DNA of 64,000 nucleotides from NCED01 sp035493955. Lineage in GTDB: Bacteria; Pseudomonadota; Alphaproteobacteria; Caulobacterales; Caulobacteraceae. Shown piece by piece: positions 17,026-26,477 of this stretch; positions within the stretch are counted from its first letter, which is position 1; every line of letters begins with the position of its first letter. Location: the NCBI GenBank assembly GCA_035493955.1, contig DATJHI010000004.1:133988-197987 (forward strand), in the 5' to 3' direction. The translations under genes were made by a program, and so were the position numbers. The notes beneath the pieces are model-generated. The model had not been told where the DNA came from. It saw only the letters and a program-made list of their open reading frames with translations, and searched no databases.

Positions 17026-17703
17026 ATGAAGCTGCTGCTGGTCGAAGATGATGGCGAGGCCGCCGCCTATGTGAGGCGCGGCCTGTCCGAGGCCGGACAT
17101 ACGGTCGACTACGCCCAGAGCGGGCGCGAGGGCCTGAATCTGGCGATCAGCGAAACCTATGACGTCATCATCCTCGACCGGATGCTGCCTCAGGTCGAAG
17201 GGCTGACGATCCTGCGCACCATGCGCGCCTCGGGCGTCAGCACCCCGGTGCTGTTGCTGACCGCCCTCGGCGGCATCGAGGACCGGGTCGAGGGCCTGGA
17301 AGCCGGAGGCGACGACTACCTGGTCAAACCTTTCGCCTTCTCCGAACTGTCGGCGCGGGTGAACGCTCTGGCCCGCCGGCCGCCGACCCAGGCGGCTCCC
17401 ACCGTACTCCAGGTGGCCGACCTGCGCCTCGATCTGCTCAAACGGGTGGTCACCCGCGCCGGCAGCCGGATCGATCTGCAGCCGCGGGAATTCCAGCTGC
17501 TCGAATATCTGATGCGCCACGCCGGGCGCGTGGTCACCCGCACCATGCTGCTCGAGGCGGTCTGGGGTTTTCATTTCGAGCCGCGCACCAACATCGTCGA
17601 AACCCACGTCAGCCGTCTGCGCGGCAAGCTCGAGCGGGGATCGGGACATGAGCTGATCCAGACCGTGCGCGGCGCGGGCTATCGCCTTCGGGTCCCGGAC
17701 TAG
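17026..17703 (+). CDS. OmpR-family response regulator
   Basis: A 225-residue two-component response regulator. Receiver domain 1-115 with the acidic pair at 7-9, phospho-acceptor D51, T79 and K101; winged-helix DNA-binding domain about 125-223 (LQPREFQLLEYLMRH, ending TVRGAGYRLRVPD). The ATG at 17026 is chosen because it begins the first beta strand (MKLLLVEDD). The partner kinase starts directly after its stop codon. Style resembles QseB/PmrA/CzcR-type regulators, often set upstream of RND efflux pumps as here. Confidence 0.92.
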   Translation: MKLLLVEDDGEAAAYVRRGLSEAGHTVDYAQSGREGLNLAISETYDVIILDRMLPQVEGLTILRTMRASGVSTPVLLLTALGGIEDRVEGLEAGGDDYLVKPFAFSELSARVNALARRPPTQAAPTVLQVADLRLDLLKRVVTRAGSRIDLQPREFQLLEYLMRHAGRVVTRTMLLEAVWGFHFEPRTNIVETHVSRLRGKLERGSGHELIQTVRGAGYRLRVPD

Positions 17704-19035
17704 ATGTTGCGCTCCATCAGCCTGCGCCTGGCCGCGCTCTATACGGCCCTGTTCGCCCTGGCCGTCGCGGTGCTGGGGGCCATGATCCTCTTCGCCACCC
17801 GCGAGGCCCTGGCCCGGCAGTTCGAGGCCCGCATCACCACGGAATCGGTGGCCCTGGCCCAGGAATTTCGCACCGAAGGCCTGAACGGGGTGCTCCAGGC
17901 CGTGCGGGAGCGGGACAGAACCCCTGGCGCCCTCGACTATGGGTTCAAGGGCCCGGGCGGCGTCCCTTTGGCCGGCCGGCTATCGACGGCGCGGGCTTCT
18001 TCGGGATGGTCGGTCGTCAGCCTGCCCAGCCGGAGCGGGCGGTCCAGTGCGGTCCGTCTGTTCTCCACCGACCTGGGGGGAGGCTACCGGCTATTGGTCG
18101 GCGACGATCTCGAACAAATCGAGGCCCTGGACGGGGTGGTGCTGCGCGGCTTCGCCGTCGCCCTCCTGGGAGTGATCCTGCTCGGGGCCGCGGGCGGCTA
18201 TGCGCTCAGCCGGGACATGCAGCAGCGCTTCGCGGCGATGTCAGGCGTCGCCGAGGCGATTATCGACGGCGACCTGGCCCGCCGGGTTCCCCTGCGCGGC
18301 GAGATGGACGACCTCGACCGGCTGGCGGCGACCTTCAACCGGATGCTGGACCGGATCGGCCAGTTGATGGAGAGCCTGCGCCAGGTGTCCAACGACATCG
18401 CCCATGATCTGCGCACCCCGCTCACCCGCCTGCGGCAAAGGCTGGAGGCCGCTTTGCGCACCGCCGACGCCGAGCAGCGGGCCGAGGCGGTGGAGGCCGC
18501 CCTGGTCGATCTCGACGCCATACTGGAGACCTTCGCCGGTCTGCTGCGCATTTCCGAGATCGAGAGGGGGGCGCGGCGGGCGGCCTTCAGGCCCCTCGAC
18601 CTCGCGGCCACCGCGGGCCTGGTGGTCGAGGGGTTCGCCCCTTCGGCGGAGGAGGGGGGGCGTTTCCTGTCGCTGGTCGCCGACGGGCCGGTTCCGGTGG
18701 AGGGGGACGCCGAGCTCCTGGCCCAGCTGGTGGTGAACCTGGTCGAGAACGGGCTTCGCCACACCCCGGTCGGCTCCGCCGTCCGGGTGGTGGTCCGCCG
18801 CGACGAAGAGGGTCCGGTGCTGAGCGTGATCGACGACGGCCCCGGCGTGGTCATGGCCGAGCAGGAGCGCCTGTTCGACCGCTTCTATCGCCTGGAGCGC
18901 AGCCGCTCGACCCCCGGCAGCGGGCTAGGGCTCGCCCTGGTCGCCGCGATCGCCAAGCTGCACGGGGCCCGGGCCGGCCTGTTCGACGCCGGGCCGGGCC
19001 TGGAGGCCCGGATCAGCTTTCCGCCCCACGGATAA
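17704..19035 (+). CDS. Membrane sensor histidine kinase (HAMP)
   Basis: A 443-residue kinase, partner of the regulator immediately upstream (start codon abuts its stop). Two transmembrane helices (about 8-31 and 148-168) enclose a periplasmic sensor loop of about 115 residues with no recognised domain. HAMP follows at about 168-222, then the H-box NDIAHDLRTPLTRL with H234, N-box VVNLVENGLRHTP, G1 DDGPGVV and G2 GSGLGLAL. Probably a bifunctional kinase/phosphatase for the RR. The RND efflux operon begins 73 bases downstream and may be its target. Confidence 0.92.
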   Translation: MLRSISLRLAALYTALFALAVAVLGAMILFATREALARQFEARITTESVALAQEFRTEGLNGVLQAVRERDRTPGALDYGFKGPGGVPLAGRLSTARASSGWSVVSLPSRSGRSSAVRLFSTDLGGGYRLLVGDDLEQIEALDGVVLRGFAVALLGVILLGAAGGYALSRDMQQRFAAMSGVAEAIIDGDLARRVPLRGEMDDLDRLAATFNRMLDRIGQLMESLRQVSNDIAHDLRTPLTRLRQRLEAALRTADAEQRAEAVEAALVDLDAILETFAGLLRISEIERGARRAAFRPLDLAATAGLVVEGFAPSAEEGGRFLSLVADGPVPVEGDAELLAQLVVNLVENGLRHTPVGSAVRVVVRRDEEGPVLSVIDDGPGVVMAEQERLFDRFYRLERSRSTPGSGLGLALVAAIAKLHGARAGLFDAGPGLEARISFPPHG

Positions 19036-19108
19036 GCCGGCCACATTGGGATTTTGCAATCTGGCCGCCATCGCCCCGTCACCCGCCTCGCCATAACGTC
19101 GAGGGCCA

Positions 19109-20485
19109 ATGGGACGTCGAGCGATAAGAAGCCTTGCCTTGGCGGGGGGATTGACGCTGGCCGCGGCGGTTAGCCTTGGCGGCTGCGCGACCTATCACGC
19201 GGCGCCCCTGGCCACGGCGGCGGACGACAAACCCGCCATCGCCGCCTTGCGGGTGGAGGTGGCGAGCCTGAGGGTTGCGCCGCTCAAGCCGATCGTCGTC
19301 GACGCCCGCGACGGGCTCGACCCGATGGAAGTCGCCGTCCTGGCGGTGCTCAACAACCCGGACCTGCAGGCCAAGCGGGCGGCGCTGAAGGTGAGCGAGG
19401 CGGAGGTGTTCGCCGCCGGCCTGCTGCCGGATCCGCAGATCACCCTCGACGTCGCCAACCCCATCTCCGGTCCGGACACCCTGACCGCCTATGGCGTCGC
19501 CGCGAGCTTCGACGTGGCCGGGATGCTGGCGCGGGCGAACGCGCGCAACGCGGCGCGGTCCACGGCCCGCCAAGCCGATCTCGACCTGTTGTGGGCGGAG
19601 TGGACCACGGCGCAACAGGCCCGGCAGCTGGCCGAGACCGTCCTCGCCAACGAACGCCGGGCCGCTTTCCTGAAACAGGTGCTCGACCTCGCCGCCGACC
19701 GGGCGGGGCGCACCCAGGCCGCGCTCGAGCACCGGGACGTCGACCTGCAGACCGCGGCGGCGGACCTGGCCGTCAAGCTGGACGCCCAGACCCAGCTGGC
19801 CGCCGCTGAGCACGACGCCCAGAAGGCCCGGCGCGACCTCAACGCCCTGCTGAACCTCGACGCCGGCGTCGCCGTGCTCCTGACGCCCGATCCGCGCCAA
19901 GGCGCCTATGACGAGGCGACCTTGAGCCAGGCCCTCGCCTCGCTGCCCGCGCGCCGTCCCGACCTCCTGGCGCTGCAGGCCGGCTACCAGGCCGCCGACG
20001 CCAAGCTCAGGGGCGCCATCCTGGCCCAGTTTCCGCTCGGCAGCATCGGGGCCGCCTTCGCCCGCGACACCGCCGGGGCGGTGACCACGGGGGTGTCGGC
20101 GGTGCTGAACCTTCCGATCTTCAACGGGGGCCGCGGCGTCGTGCGGACCCAGACCGCCACCCGCGAACAGCTGCGGGCCGAATACCAGGCGAGGCTCGAC
20201 CAGACCAAGGCCGAGACTGTCAACGCCGAGGCCGAGCTGGTCAGCGCCCGGATCCAGGCCGAAGCCCTGCGCACCGAAGTCCCCCGCCTGGAGGCCCTGA
20301 TCCGGCCGGCGGTGGCCGCCTATGGACGCGGCGACATCGACAGCCAGACCTACCTCACCCTGTCCCAGAACGCGCTTTCCCGTCGCGCCGATCTCGACCA
20401 GCGGGAGTTGACGGCCCGGCTGGCCGTGATCGCGCTCGAGAGCGCGCTGTTCCTGCCGCCCGCCAGTTCGAGGGTTTCGCCATGA
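19109..20485 (+). CDS. RND efflux outer-membrane factor (TolC family lipoprotein)
   Basis: A 458-residue outer-membrane channel protein. The signal ends in a lipobox (LGGC, Cys about 29). Two outer-membrane efflux repeats follow, each with long Ala-rich coiled-coil helices (about 75-240 and 265-445). It is first of a three-gene operon, in the OMF-adaptor-pump order common in CusCBA/CzcCBA-type systems. Its stop overlaps the adaptor start (ATGA). The trimeric channel would carry substrate from the inner-membrane pump to the exterior. Confidence 0.87.
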   Translation: MGRRAIRSLALAGGLTLAAAVSLGGCATYHAAPLATAADDKPAIAALRVEVASLRVAPLKPIVVDARDGLDPMEVAVLAVLNNPDLQAKRAALKVSEAEVFAAGLLPDPQITLDVANPISGPDTLTAYGVAASFDVAGMLARANARNAARSTARQADLDLLWAEWTTAQQARQLAETVLANERRAAFLKQVLDLAADRAGRTQAALEHRDVDLQTAAADLAVKLDAQTQLAAAEHDAQKARRDLNALLNLDAGVAVLLTPDPRQGAYDEATLSQALASLPARRPDLLALQAGYQAADAKLRGAILAQFPLGSIGAAFARDTAGAVTTGVSAVLNLPIFNGGRGVVRTQTATREQLRAEYQARLDQTKAETVNAEAELVSARIQAEALRTEVPRLEALIRPAVAAYGRGDIDSQTYLTLSQNALSRRADLDQRELTARLAVIALESALFLPPASSRVSP

Positions 20486-21534
20486 GCCGCAACCGTATCC
20501 TGGCGATCCTCGCCGTCCTTGTCCTGGTCGGGGGCGTGATCGCCCTGGCGCTCTCGCGCAAAGGGGGCGAGGAGGCCGAGGTCGAGGTCAACCCGGTCGC
20601 CGTGGTCACCACCGCTCCGGTGCGCAGCCAGAGGGTCGAGGACGTGATCTCGGTCTATGGCGTGGTCCAGGCCGACCCGTCCGGCAGCATCACCGTCGCG
20701 GCGCCCAAGCCGGTGATCGTGTCGCGGATGCTGGTGCGCTCGGGCCAGACCGTCGCCCGCGGCCAGGCCCTGGTCGAGGTGGCCAATGCGCCGGCCGCCG
20801 ACCTTTCTTACACCCAGGCCGCCGACGCCGAACGTTTCGCCAGGACGGAGCTCGAGCGGGTGCAGCGGCTGTACGACGAGCGACTGGCGGCCGCCGACCA
20901 ACTCACCGCGGCCAGGAAGGCCCTGGCGGACGCCCAGTCGGCCCTGGCGGCGCAACAGAAGCAGGGGGCCGGGCGCGCGCGCCAGACCATCGGCGCGCCG
21001 GAGGGCGGGGTGGTCACGACGGTGTCGGCGGCGGCGGGGGATCACGTGGCCCAGGATGCGGCGCTGCTGGTGCTGAGCCGCGCTGGGGCGGCGACGGTCA
21101 AGCTGGGGCTGGAGCCTTCGGCTGGGACCTTCGCCCCGGGTCAGGCGGTGACCATCCGGCCGGTGACCGGCGGGACGACCGTCGCCTCGCACATCGCCAT
21201 GGTCGGCCGCGCCGCCGATCAAACGACCAAGACCCTGGACGCCATCGTTCCGCTGAACGGCGCCCCCCTGCCGATCGGAACGCCGGTGCAGGGCGACGTG
21301 GTCACCGGCGCCCGCACCGGGCTGGTGGTTCCGCGCGGGGCCGTGGTGTTCGACGAGACCGGGCCGCACCTGTTCGCCATCGCCGGCGACAAGGCCAAAC
21401 GCGTGTTCGTCACCGTCGGCCGCGACCTTGGGGACGACATCGAGGTGCGCGGGGTTCCCGCCGGGGCCCAGGTCGCCGTGGAAGGCGCCTATGAGCTCCA
21501 GGACGGCATGGCGGTGAAGGTCCGCGGCAAATGA
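20482..21534 (+). CDS. RND efflux periplasmic adaptor (membrane-fusion protein)
   Basis: A 350-residue HlyD/AcrA-type adaptor. An N-terminal anchor helix (about 5-24) is followed by a lipoyl-like half (SITVAAPKPVIVSRMLVRSG), a short alpha-helical hairpin (about 105-165), the second lipoyl half (GAPEGGVVTTVSAAAGDHV), and beta-barrel and membrane-proximal domains. It overlaps both neighbours by four bases. There is no His- or Met-rich metal-binding segment, so a metal substrate is not supported. Confidence 0.88.
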   Translation: MSRNRILAILAVLVLVGGVIALALSRKGGEEAEVEVNPVAVVTTAPVRSQRVEDVISVYGVVQADPSGSITVAAPKPVIVSRMLVRSGQTVARGQALVEVANAPAADLSYTQAADAERFARTELERVQRLYDERLAAADQLTAARKALADAQSALAAQQKQGAGRARQTIGAPEGGVVTTVSAAAGDHVAQDAALLVLSRAGAATVKLGLEPSAGTFAPGQAVTIRPVTGGTTVASHIAMVGRAADQTTKTLDAIVPLNGAPLPIGTPVQGDVVTGARTGLVVPRGAVVFDETGPHLFAIAGDKAKRVFVTVGRDLGDDIEVRGVPAGAQVAVEGAYELQDGMAVKVRGK

Positions 21535-24500
21535 ATCTCGCCCGGGCGGCCTCCCTGCGGCGCCGATCGCTGCTGACCCTGCTTTCGATGCTGGTGGCCG
21601 CCGGTCTGGTGGCGGCCTTCGTCATGCCGGTGGGACTGTTCCCGACCGTGCTCTTTCCGCGCATCGCCGTCACCGTGGACGCCGGCGACCGGCCGGTCGA
21701 CCAGATGGAGGCGGTGGTCACGCGGCCGGTGGAACAGGCGATCCGGGCGATCCCCGGGGTCCAGAACCTGCGTTCGACCACCAGCCGCGGATCGGCCGAG
21801 CTGTCGATCAACTTCAGCTGGGGGTCCAACATGGACCTGGCCCTCCAGCGGGTCGAGGCGGCGGTGTCGCGAAGCCAGACCGTCCTGCCGGCGGGAACCG
21901 TGTTCGACGTCCGGCGCATGGATCCGACCGTGTTTCCGGTGGCGGCCTACAGCCTCACCTCGAGCCGGGCCACCCCGGTGGAGCTGCGTCGCTTCGCCGA
22001 CCGTACGCTGGGGCCGGTCCTGTCCACCATCAACGGCGTGGCCAAGGTGAGCAGCCTCGGCGGCGCTCCGGGGGAATATCGGGTCGAGGCGGACCCGGCC
22101 CGGCTGTGGGCCCACGACCTGACCGTGGACGACGTCGCCACCGCCATCACCGGCGCCAACGTGCTGTCCGGCGCCGGCCGGATCGAGGACCGCGGCAAGC
22201 TGTTGCTGGTCCTGGCCGACTCCCGCCTGACCACGCCGGCCCAGATCGCCGACGTGGTGGTCAAGACGGTGAACGGCACGGTGGTGCGCGTGCGCGACGT
22301 GGCCGAGGTCAAGGCCGAGCCGTCGCCGCAATGGATCCGCGTCACCGCAGACGGCCGGGATTCGGTGCTGGTCCAGGTTTACCAGCAGCTGGGCGGCAAC
22401 ACGGTCAAGATCGCCCACGACGTCGAGATCGCCCTCGCCAAGGTGCGCGGCCAGGGTCCTGCCGACATGCAGGTCAAGGCCTGGTACGACCAGAGCGAAC
22501 TGATCCTCGGCTCGGCCTCGTCCTTGCGGAACGCCATCTTCGTCGGGGTGGTCCTGGCCGCCCTGGTGCTGCTCGTGTTCCTGCGGGACTGGAAGATCAC
22601 GCTCGCTGCAGTGGTGGCGGTTCCCGCCGTCCTGGTCGCCACCACCCTGGTGCTGCAGGTGATGGGCCAGAGCTTCAACATCATGACCCTGGGCGGCATG
22701 GCCGCGGCCATCGGCCTGATCATCGACGACGCCATCGTCATGATCGAGCACATCGACCGCCGGCTAGCCGAAGCCCATGCGCTGGGCCGGGGGGTGATCG
22801 ACCGGGCGGCGGCCGAATTCCTGCGTCCGCTGTTCGCCTCCTCGGCCGCCACCATCGTGATCTTCCTGCCGCTCGCCTTCCTGACCGGGGTGACGGGCGC
22901 CTTCTTCAAGGCCCTGTCGATCACCATGGCGGTGTCCCTGACCCTGTCGTTCCTGATCGCCTGGTGGCTGGTGCCGGTGATGGTCGACCGATTGACCGGC
23001 AAGCGCAGCGAGGTGGCCGAGGTCGATCCGAACGGCCCGATGATGCGCCGCTACCGCGGGATGCTGGAGGCGGCGGTGGGCCGCCCGATCCTGGCCGTGG
23101 GCGGGGTCGCGATGCTGGCCGTGGTCGGCCTGCTCAGTTTCATGAGCGTCGGCTCGGGCTTCATACCCAAGATCGACGAAGGCGGATTCATCCTCGACTA
23201 CATCGCCCCTCCTGGCATGTCGTTGACCGAGACCGACCGGCTGATGCGGCAGATCGAGACGATCGTTCGCGCGACGCCCGACGTGCTGACCTATTCCCGC
23301 CGCACCGGGGCCCAGCTCGGCGGGGGCCTGACCGAACCCAATACCGGCGACTTCTTCATCCGCCTGAAGCCCAAGGGGCGCCGGCCGATCGAGCAGGTGA
23401 TGGAGGATATCCGCGGGCAGGTGGCCGGAAGCGTGCCCGGGGTCGAGATCGAGACGGCGCAGCTGATGGAAGACCTGATCGGCGACCTGACCGCCGTCCC
23501 GCAGCCGATCGAGGTCAAGCTGTTCAGCGACGACGCGGCCCTGCTGCAGAAGACCGCTCCGGCCGTGGCCGAGGCGATCGGCAAGGTGCGCGGCGTCGCC
23601 GAAGTGAAAAGCGGCGTGGTGATCGCCGGCGACGGATTGGATGTCCGCGTCGATCCCGTGCGGGCTGAACTCGAGGGCATCGACTCGGGCGAGGCCGCCA
23701 AGCAGATAGAATCCCTGATGTCGGGCTCCGTCGCCACCCAGATCCAATCCGGGGCCAACCTGGCCGACGTCCGGGTTTGGATTCCCCCTGCGGCCCGCGC
23801 CCGGGTGGACCAGCTGGGAGGGTTCATGCTGAAGTCTCCCGCCGACGGTCATCTGCTCCCCCTGTCGCGGATCGCCTCGATCCAGGTGGTCACCGGCCAG
23901 GCCGAGATCGCGCGGGAGAACCTGCGCCGGATGGATGCGGTCACCGCCCGCGTGGTCGGCCGCGACACCGGTTCGGCCGCCGCCGAGGTGCAGCGCACCG
24001 TCGCCCGGGCGGGGGTCCTGCCTGCGGGCGTCACCTTCGAGATGGGCGGTCTGTACGCTGAGCAGCAGGCGGCGTTCCGCGGCATGGCCCTGGTGTTCGC
24101 CGCGGCCGTCGCCGCCGTGTTCGTGCTGCTGCTGGTGATCTACGAGAGCTTCCGTATCGCCATCTGCATCCTGATCATGCCGCTGGCGGCCGCCTCGGCG
24201 GTGGCGATCGGCCTGTGGTTCACCGGGGTCGAGCTCAACATCATGGCCCTGATGGGCGCGACCATGATCCTGGGCATCACCACCGAGGTGGCGATCTTCT
24301 ATTTCACCGAATACGAGGCGCTGCTGCGGGAGGGCGTGGCTGCGGACGCCGCCCTGGTCCAGGCCGGGATCAACCGGCTTCGTCCCATCGCCATGACCAC
24401 CCTGGCCGCCATCCTGGCCCTGGCGCCGCTCGCCCTGGCGCTGGGCGGCGGGGCCTCGATGGAGCAGCCGCTGGCCATCGCCATCATCTCCGGACTGTTC

Positions 24501-24632
24501 GCCCAGGGACCGCTGGTGCTGCTGGCCATGCCGGCCCTTTACCGCCTGCTGGGCGGCGGCCGGGCCGGGGAAAGGCCATCCAATCCGGCGCCGCGACCTG
24601 CGGCCGAGAGCACGGGAGAGACACATGCATAA
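21531..24632 (+). CDS. RND efflux pump, inner-membrane permease
   Basis: A 1033-residue AcrB/MexB-type proton antiporter with 12 transmembrane helices and two large periplasmic loops (about residues 35-330 and 555-860). Helix 4 reads GLIIDDAIVMIEH with both proton-relay aspartates D399 and D400, as in hydrophobe/amphiphile pumps; CusA-type metal pumps have only one acidic residue here. The sequence is nevertheless somewhat shorter than typical AcrB and belongs to a less studied subgroup. Final gene of the OMF-adaptor-pump operon; probably controlled by the adjacent two-component system. Substrate unknown. Confidence 0.9.
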   Translation: MNLARAASLRRRSLLTLLSMLVAAGLVAAFVMPVGLFPTVLFPRIAVTVDAGDRPVDQMEAVVTRPVEQAIRAIPGVQNLRSTTSRGSAELSINFSWGSNMDLALQRVEAAVSRSQTVLPAGTVFDVRRMDPTVFPVAAYSLTSSRATPVELRRFADRTLGPVLSTINGVAKVSSLGGAPGEYRVEADPARLWAHDLTVDDVATAITGANVLSGAGRIEDRGKLLLVLADSRLTTPAQIADVVVKTVNGTVVRVRDVAEVKAEPSPQWIRVTADGRDSVLVQVYQQLGGNTVKIAHDVEIALAKVRGQGPADMQVKAWYDQSELILGSASSLRNAIFVGVVLAALVLLVFLRDWKITLAAVVAVPAVLVATTLVLQVMGQSFNIMTLGGMAAAIGLIIDDAIVMIEHIDRRLAEAHALGRGVIDRAAAEFLRPLFASSAATIVIFLPLAFLTGVTGAFFKALSITMAVSLTLSFLIAWWLVPVMVDRLTGKRSEVAEVDPNGPMMRRYRGMLEAAVGRPILAVGGVAMLAVVGLLSFMSVGSGFIPKIDEGGFILDYIAPPGMSLTETDRLMRQIETIVRATPDVLTYSRRTGAQLGGGLTEPNTGDFFIRLKPKGRRPIEQVMEDIRGQVAGSVPGVEIETAQLMEDLIGDLTAVPQPIEVKLFSDDAALLQKTAPAVAEAIGKVRGVAEVKSGVVIAGDGLDVRVDPVRAELEGIDSGEAAKQIESLMSGSVATQIQSGANLADVRVWIPPAARARVDQLGGFMLKSPADGHLLPLSRIASIQVVTGQAEIARENLRRMDAVTARVVGRDTGSAAAEVQRTVARAGVLPAGVTFEMGGLYAEQQAAFRGMALVFAAAVAAVFVLLLVIYESFRIAICILIMPLAAASAVAIGLWFTGVELNIMALMGATMILGITTEVAIFYFTEYEALLREGVAADAALVQAGINRLRPIAMTTLAAILALAPLALALGGGASMEQPLAIAIISGLFAQGPLVLLAMPALYRLLGGGRAGERPSNPAPRPAAESTGETHA

Positions 24633-24759
24633 GGCTCGACTGATCGTCGCCCTCGGGGACGCCGCCGCCGTTGCGGCCCTGGCCACGGTCGGCGCCCCAG
24701 CGGGGACCGCCCAGGCCCAGCAGGAGCTGCTGCCGATCGCCTTTCCAGGTGCTCTTTGA
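24625..24759 (+). pseudogene. Signal-peptide-only small ORF at the end of the RND operon
   Basis: An ATG at 24625 overlaps the pump stop by 8 bases and opens a 44-codon frame ending at TGA 24757-24759. The peptide has a basic start (MHKAR), a hydrophobic Ala/Val core and an AQAQQ cleavage-like end, then only about ten residues (ELLPIAFPGAL). This looks like the start of an exported protein whose body is lost; the sequence immediately after is AT-rich and non-coding. It could instead be a genuine tiny secreted or membrane peptide. I favour a remnant left by a deletion or insertion event. Confidence 0.5.
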
Positions 24760-24820
24760 ATACGGCGATAATATTCGCGTAATTGGGATTTTCTTACTGT
24801 AATCTTTTTGGGGACTCGCC

Positions 24821-25567
24821 ATGAAATTCACGCACGTGCCCACGATCAATACCCGTTACTGGAGCGGCATCGCCCTCGCCAGCGTGTTCGGGACCAACCT
24901 CGGCGACTTGTACGCCCACGAAAGCGGGCTCGGGCTTCTCGGCGGCCTGCCGATCCTGGTGGTGCTGTTCCTCTGCGTCTACGCGGCCGAGCGTTTCGAC
25001 AAGTTTGGCCACGACGCCTATTACTGGCTCTGCATCATCATTATGCGCACGGGCGCCACCAACATCGCCGACTACATGGCCGGGCGGCGGCACATGCACA
25101 TCGACCGTCTGGAGCTGACCGTCGGCCTGGGGGTCCTGTTGGCGGTTCTGTCCTTTCTCGAAGCCCGAAGCGACAAGGTCGCGAACACGCCACACGCGCT
25201 GAAGACGCTCCCCAACACCAACCCGCTGTACTGGGTGGCCATGCTTACGGCGGGGGTGTTCGGGACGGTGTTCGGCGACTGGTGCCAGGGCGTCGTCGGC
25301 CAGGGACTGGCGGCCGTCGGCCTCACCGCCATCCTCCTCGTCGTCCTGATGCTTTACCGCAAGGACGTGCTGAAGTCGGTCCATGGCTACTGGCTGGCGA
25401 TCGCCGTCGCGCGGACCACCGGGACGGCGATCGGCGACTGGCTCGCCGAAAGCAAGGTCGCCAATCTCGGCCTCTCGCTGGCCACCGTCCTGAGCGGCGT
25501 CGCCTTCGTCGCCGTGCTTGTACTATGGCGGAGCCGCCGGGTCGCCGAGGCGACCCCCGCCGGCTGA
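24821..25567 (+). CDS. COG4705-like four-repeat membrane protein
   Basis: A 248-residue integral membrane protein with about eight short helices. It consists of four related units, each with a Gly-Asp or Ala-Asp pair in a helix: GTNLGDLYA (about 24-32), TGATNIADYMA (69-79), FGTVFGDWCQG (145-155) and TGTAIGDWLA (200-209), each followed by a GLGL-like helix. This pattern fits COG4705, described as membrane-anchored proteins of unknown function. An AT-rich region upstream (24760-24820) supplies a separate promoter; it is not clearly part of the RND operon. Function unknown. Confidence 0.72.
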   Translation: MKFTHVPTINTRYWSGIALASVFGTNLGDLYAHESGLGLLGGLPILVVLFLCVYAAERFDKFGHDAYYWLCIIIMRTGATNIADYMAGRRHMHIDRLELTVGLGVLLAVLSFLEARSDKVANTPHALKTLPNTNPLYWVAMLTAGVFGTVFGDWCQGVVGQGLAAVGLTAILLVVLMLYRKDVLKSVHGYWLAIAVARTTGTAIGDWLAESKVANLGLSLATVLSGVAFVAVLVLWRSRRVAEATPAG

Positions 25568-25710
25568 ACCGGCGGCGGCCCTCCGCGGCGGCGGCGCAAC
25601 GGCAAGGTGGCGACCGCCCACGCCACGAGGATCACGGGTCCCGGCTGGCGCGCTTGCGTCAGCCGGAGTTTGGACGGAGTTGGCCCGACGCGCCGAAAAC
25701 CGGAGCGATC

Positions 25711-26121
25711 TCAGGTCCTGTCCACGCCGTGGCCAGCTTCGGCTTGGTACGGAAGATGGCCGCGCTCGACCAGGCGCCTCAGCGCTTCGTAGGCTTCTCG
25801 CAGTTCCTCGTACTCGGACCGCAATTGAGCCAGCCGGGTGATGTCCGCCGCGGAGCGCTCGTTCTGTTCGGAAAGGACCAGGGCCGTCGACACCCAGCGG
25901 GCGCGGGCGGTGGCCACGGCGACGGCGAGATGCTGAAACTTCTGCGCGCTGGCGTCCCGGAGCGTTTGGCTGATCACGGCGCGGTTGGCGGCGAAGGCGG
26001 TATAGTCGATCTGCTCCAGCTGGCCCCGCAATCGGCGCTGGGCCTGCGGATCGACCATGGCTTCGGGTTCGAAGTGGTCGGGAGCGTAACTGGTCGCCCG
26101 AAACGTGCGCAACGAAGACAT
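25711..26121 (-). CDS. Hypothetical protein with coiled-coil C-terminal half
   Basis: A 136-residue soluble protein I do not recognise. Residues about 25-75 are Ala/Gln-rich and helical; 78-122 form a charged heptad-like stretch (SEYEELREAYEALRRLVERG) likely to be a coiled coil. A Shine-Dalgarno (GGAAGG) sits about 8 bases before the ATG, and the codon pattern looks coding, which is why I list it. It is convergent with the COG4705-like gene and divergent from the EmrAB operon, so it could be linked to the latter, but nothing shows DNA binding. Confidence 0.55.
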   Translation of the reverse strand: MSSLRTFRATSYAPDHFEPEAMVDPQAQRRLRGQLEQIDYTAFAANRAVISQTLRDASAQKFQHLAVAVATARARWVSTALVLSEQNERSAADITRLAQLRSEYEELREAYEALRRLVERGHLPYQAEAGHGVDRT

Positions 26122-26477
26122 TTAAGACGCCTTCCCGATGATGAATCTTCTCAGAAGATGCTCCGATAAGATTGCCAAAGTCGGAATCGAATTCCTGGTC
26201 TCTATCGCGAATACCGGCGCTGCGTCCTTCAGCCGTTCGGTCTCCAGGCCCTGTCGATCGCCGACTTCTCGGAAGGCGTCGGCTCGCCTGTCCACAGCTC
26301 TGCGCGCCTTCGACCGCGCCGGGCGGCTCGGGCCGCGCCGGCAAAATAAACGTTGTTCACACATTCAAGGGCCCATGGCATTTGCGTCGGACGCTCAGGC
26401 GCTTATCTGTGCACGGGAAATCGACCGGGTTTTGAAGGGGAACCGCTCGTCCTCCCCGACGGGCGGGAGTTTGTCTC
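26122..26477. other. Intergenic region upstream of the EmrAB-type operon
   Basis: 356 bases of lower GC than the flanks. It must hold the promoter of the exporter operon starting at 26478, likely in the AT-rich stretch around 26340-26366 (AAAATAAACGTTGTTCACAC). Short frames on both strands cross it (for example 26122-26364 minus, 26138-26491 plus), but none has a good start site or recognisable sequence, and I do not call them genes. Confidence 0.4.

Noticed and set aside
22764..24686. 640-codon minus-strand frame opposite the RND pump
   Set aside because: Composition (His, Arg, Gln, Asp rich) is the mirror of a membrane protein; no ribosome site or recognisable domain.
25558..25574. CGCCGG-CTGAA-CCGGCG hairpin at the end of the COG4705-like gene
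   Set aside because: No T-run follows and such GC repeats are common in this DNA, so it is not called a terminator.
26122..26364. 80-codon minus-strand frame ending right before the 136-residue gene
   Set aside because: Close spacing is tempting, but there is no ribosome site and the sequence is Arg/Ala-biased without family likeness.
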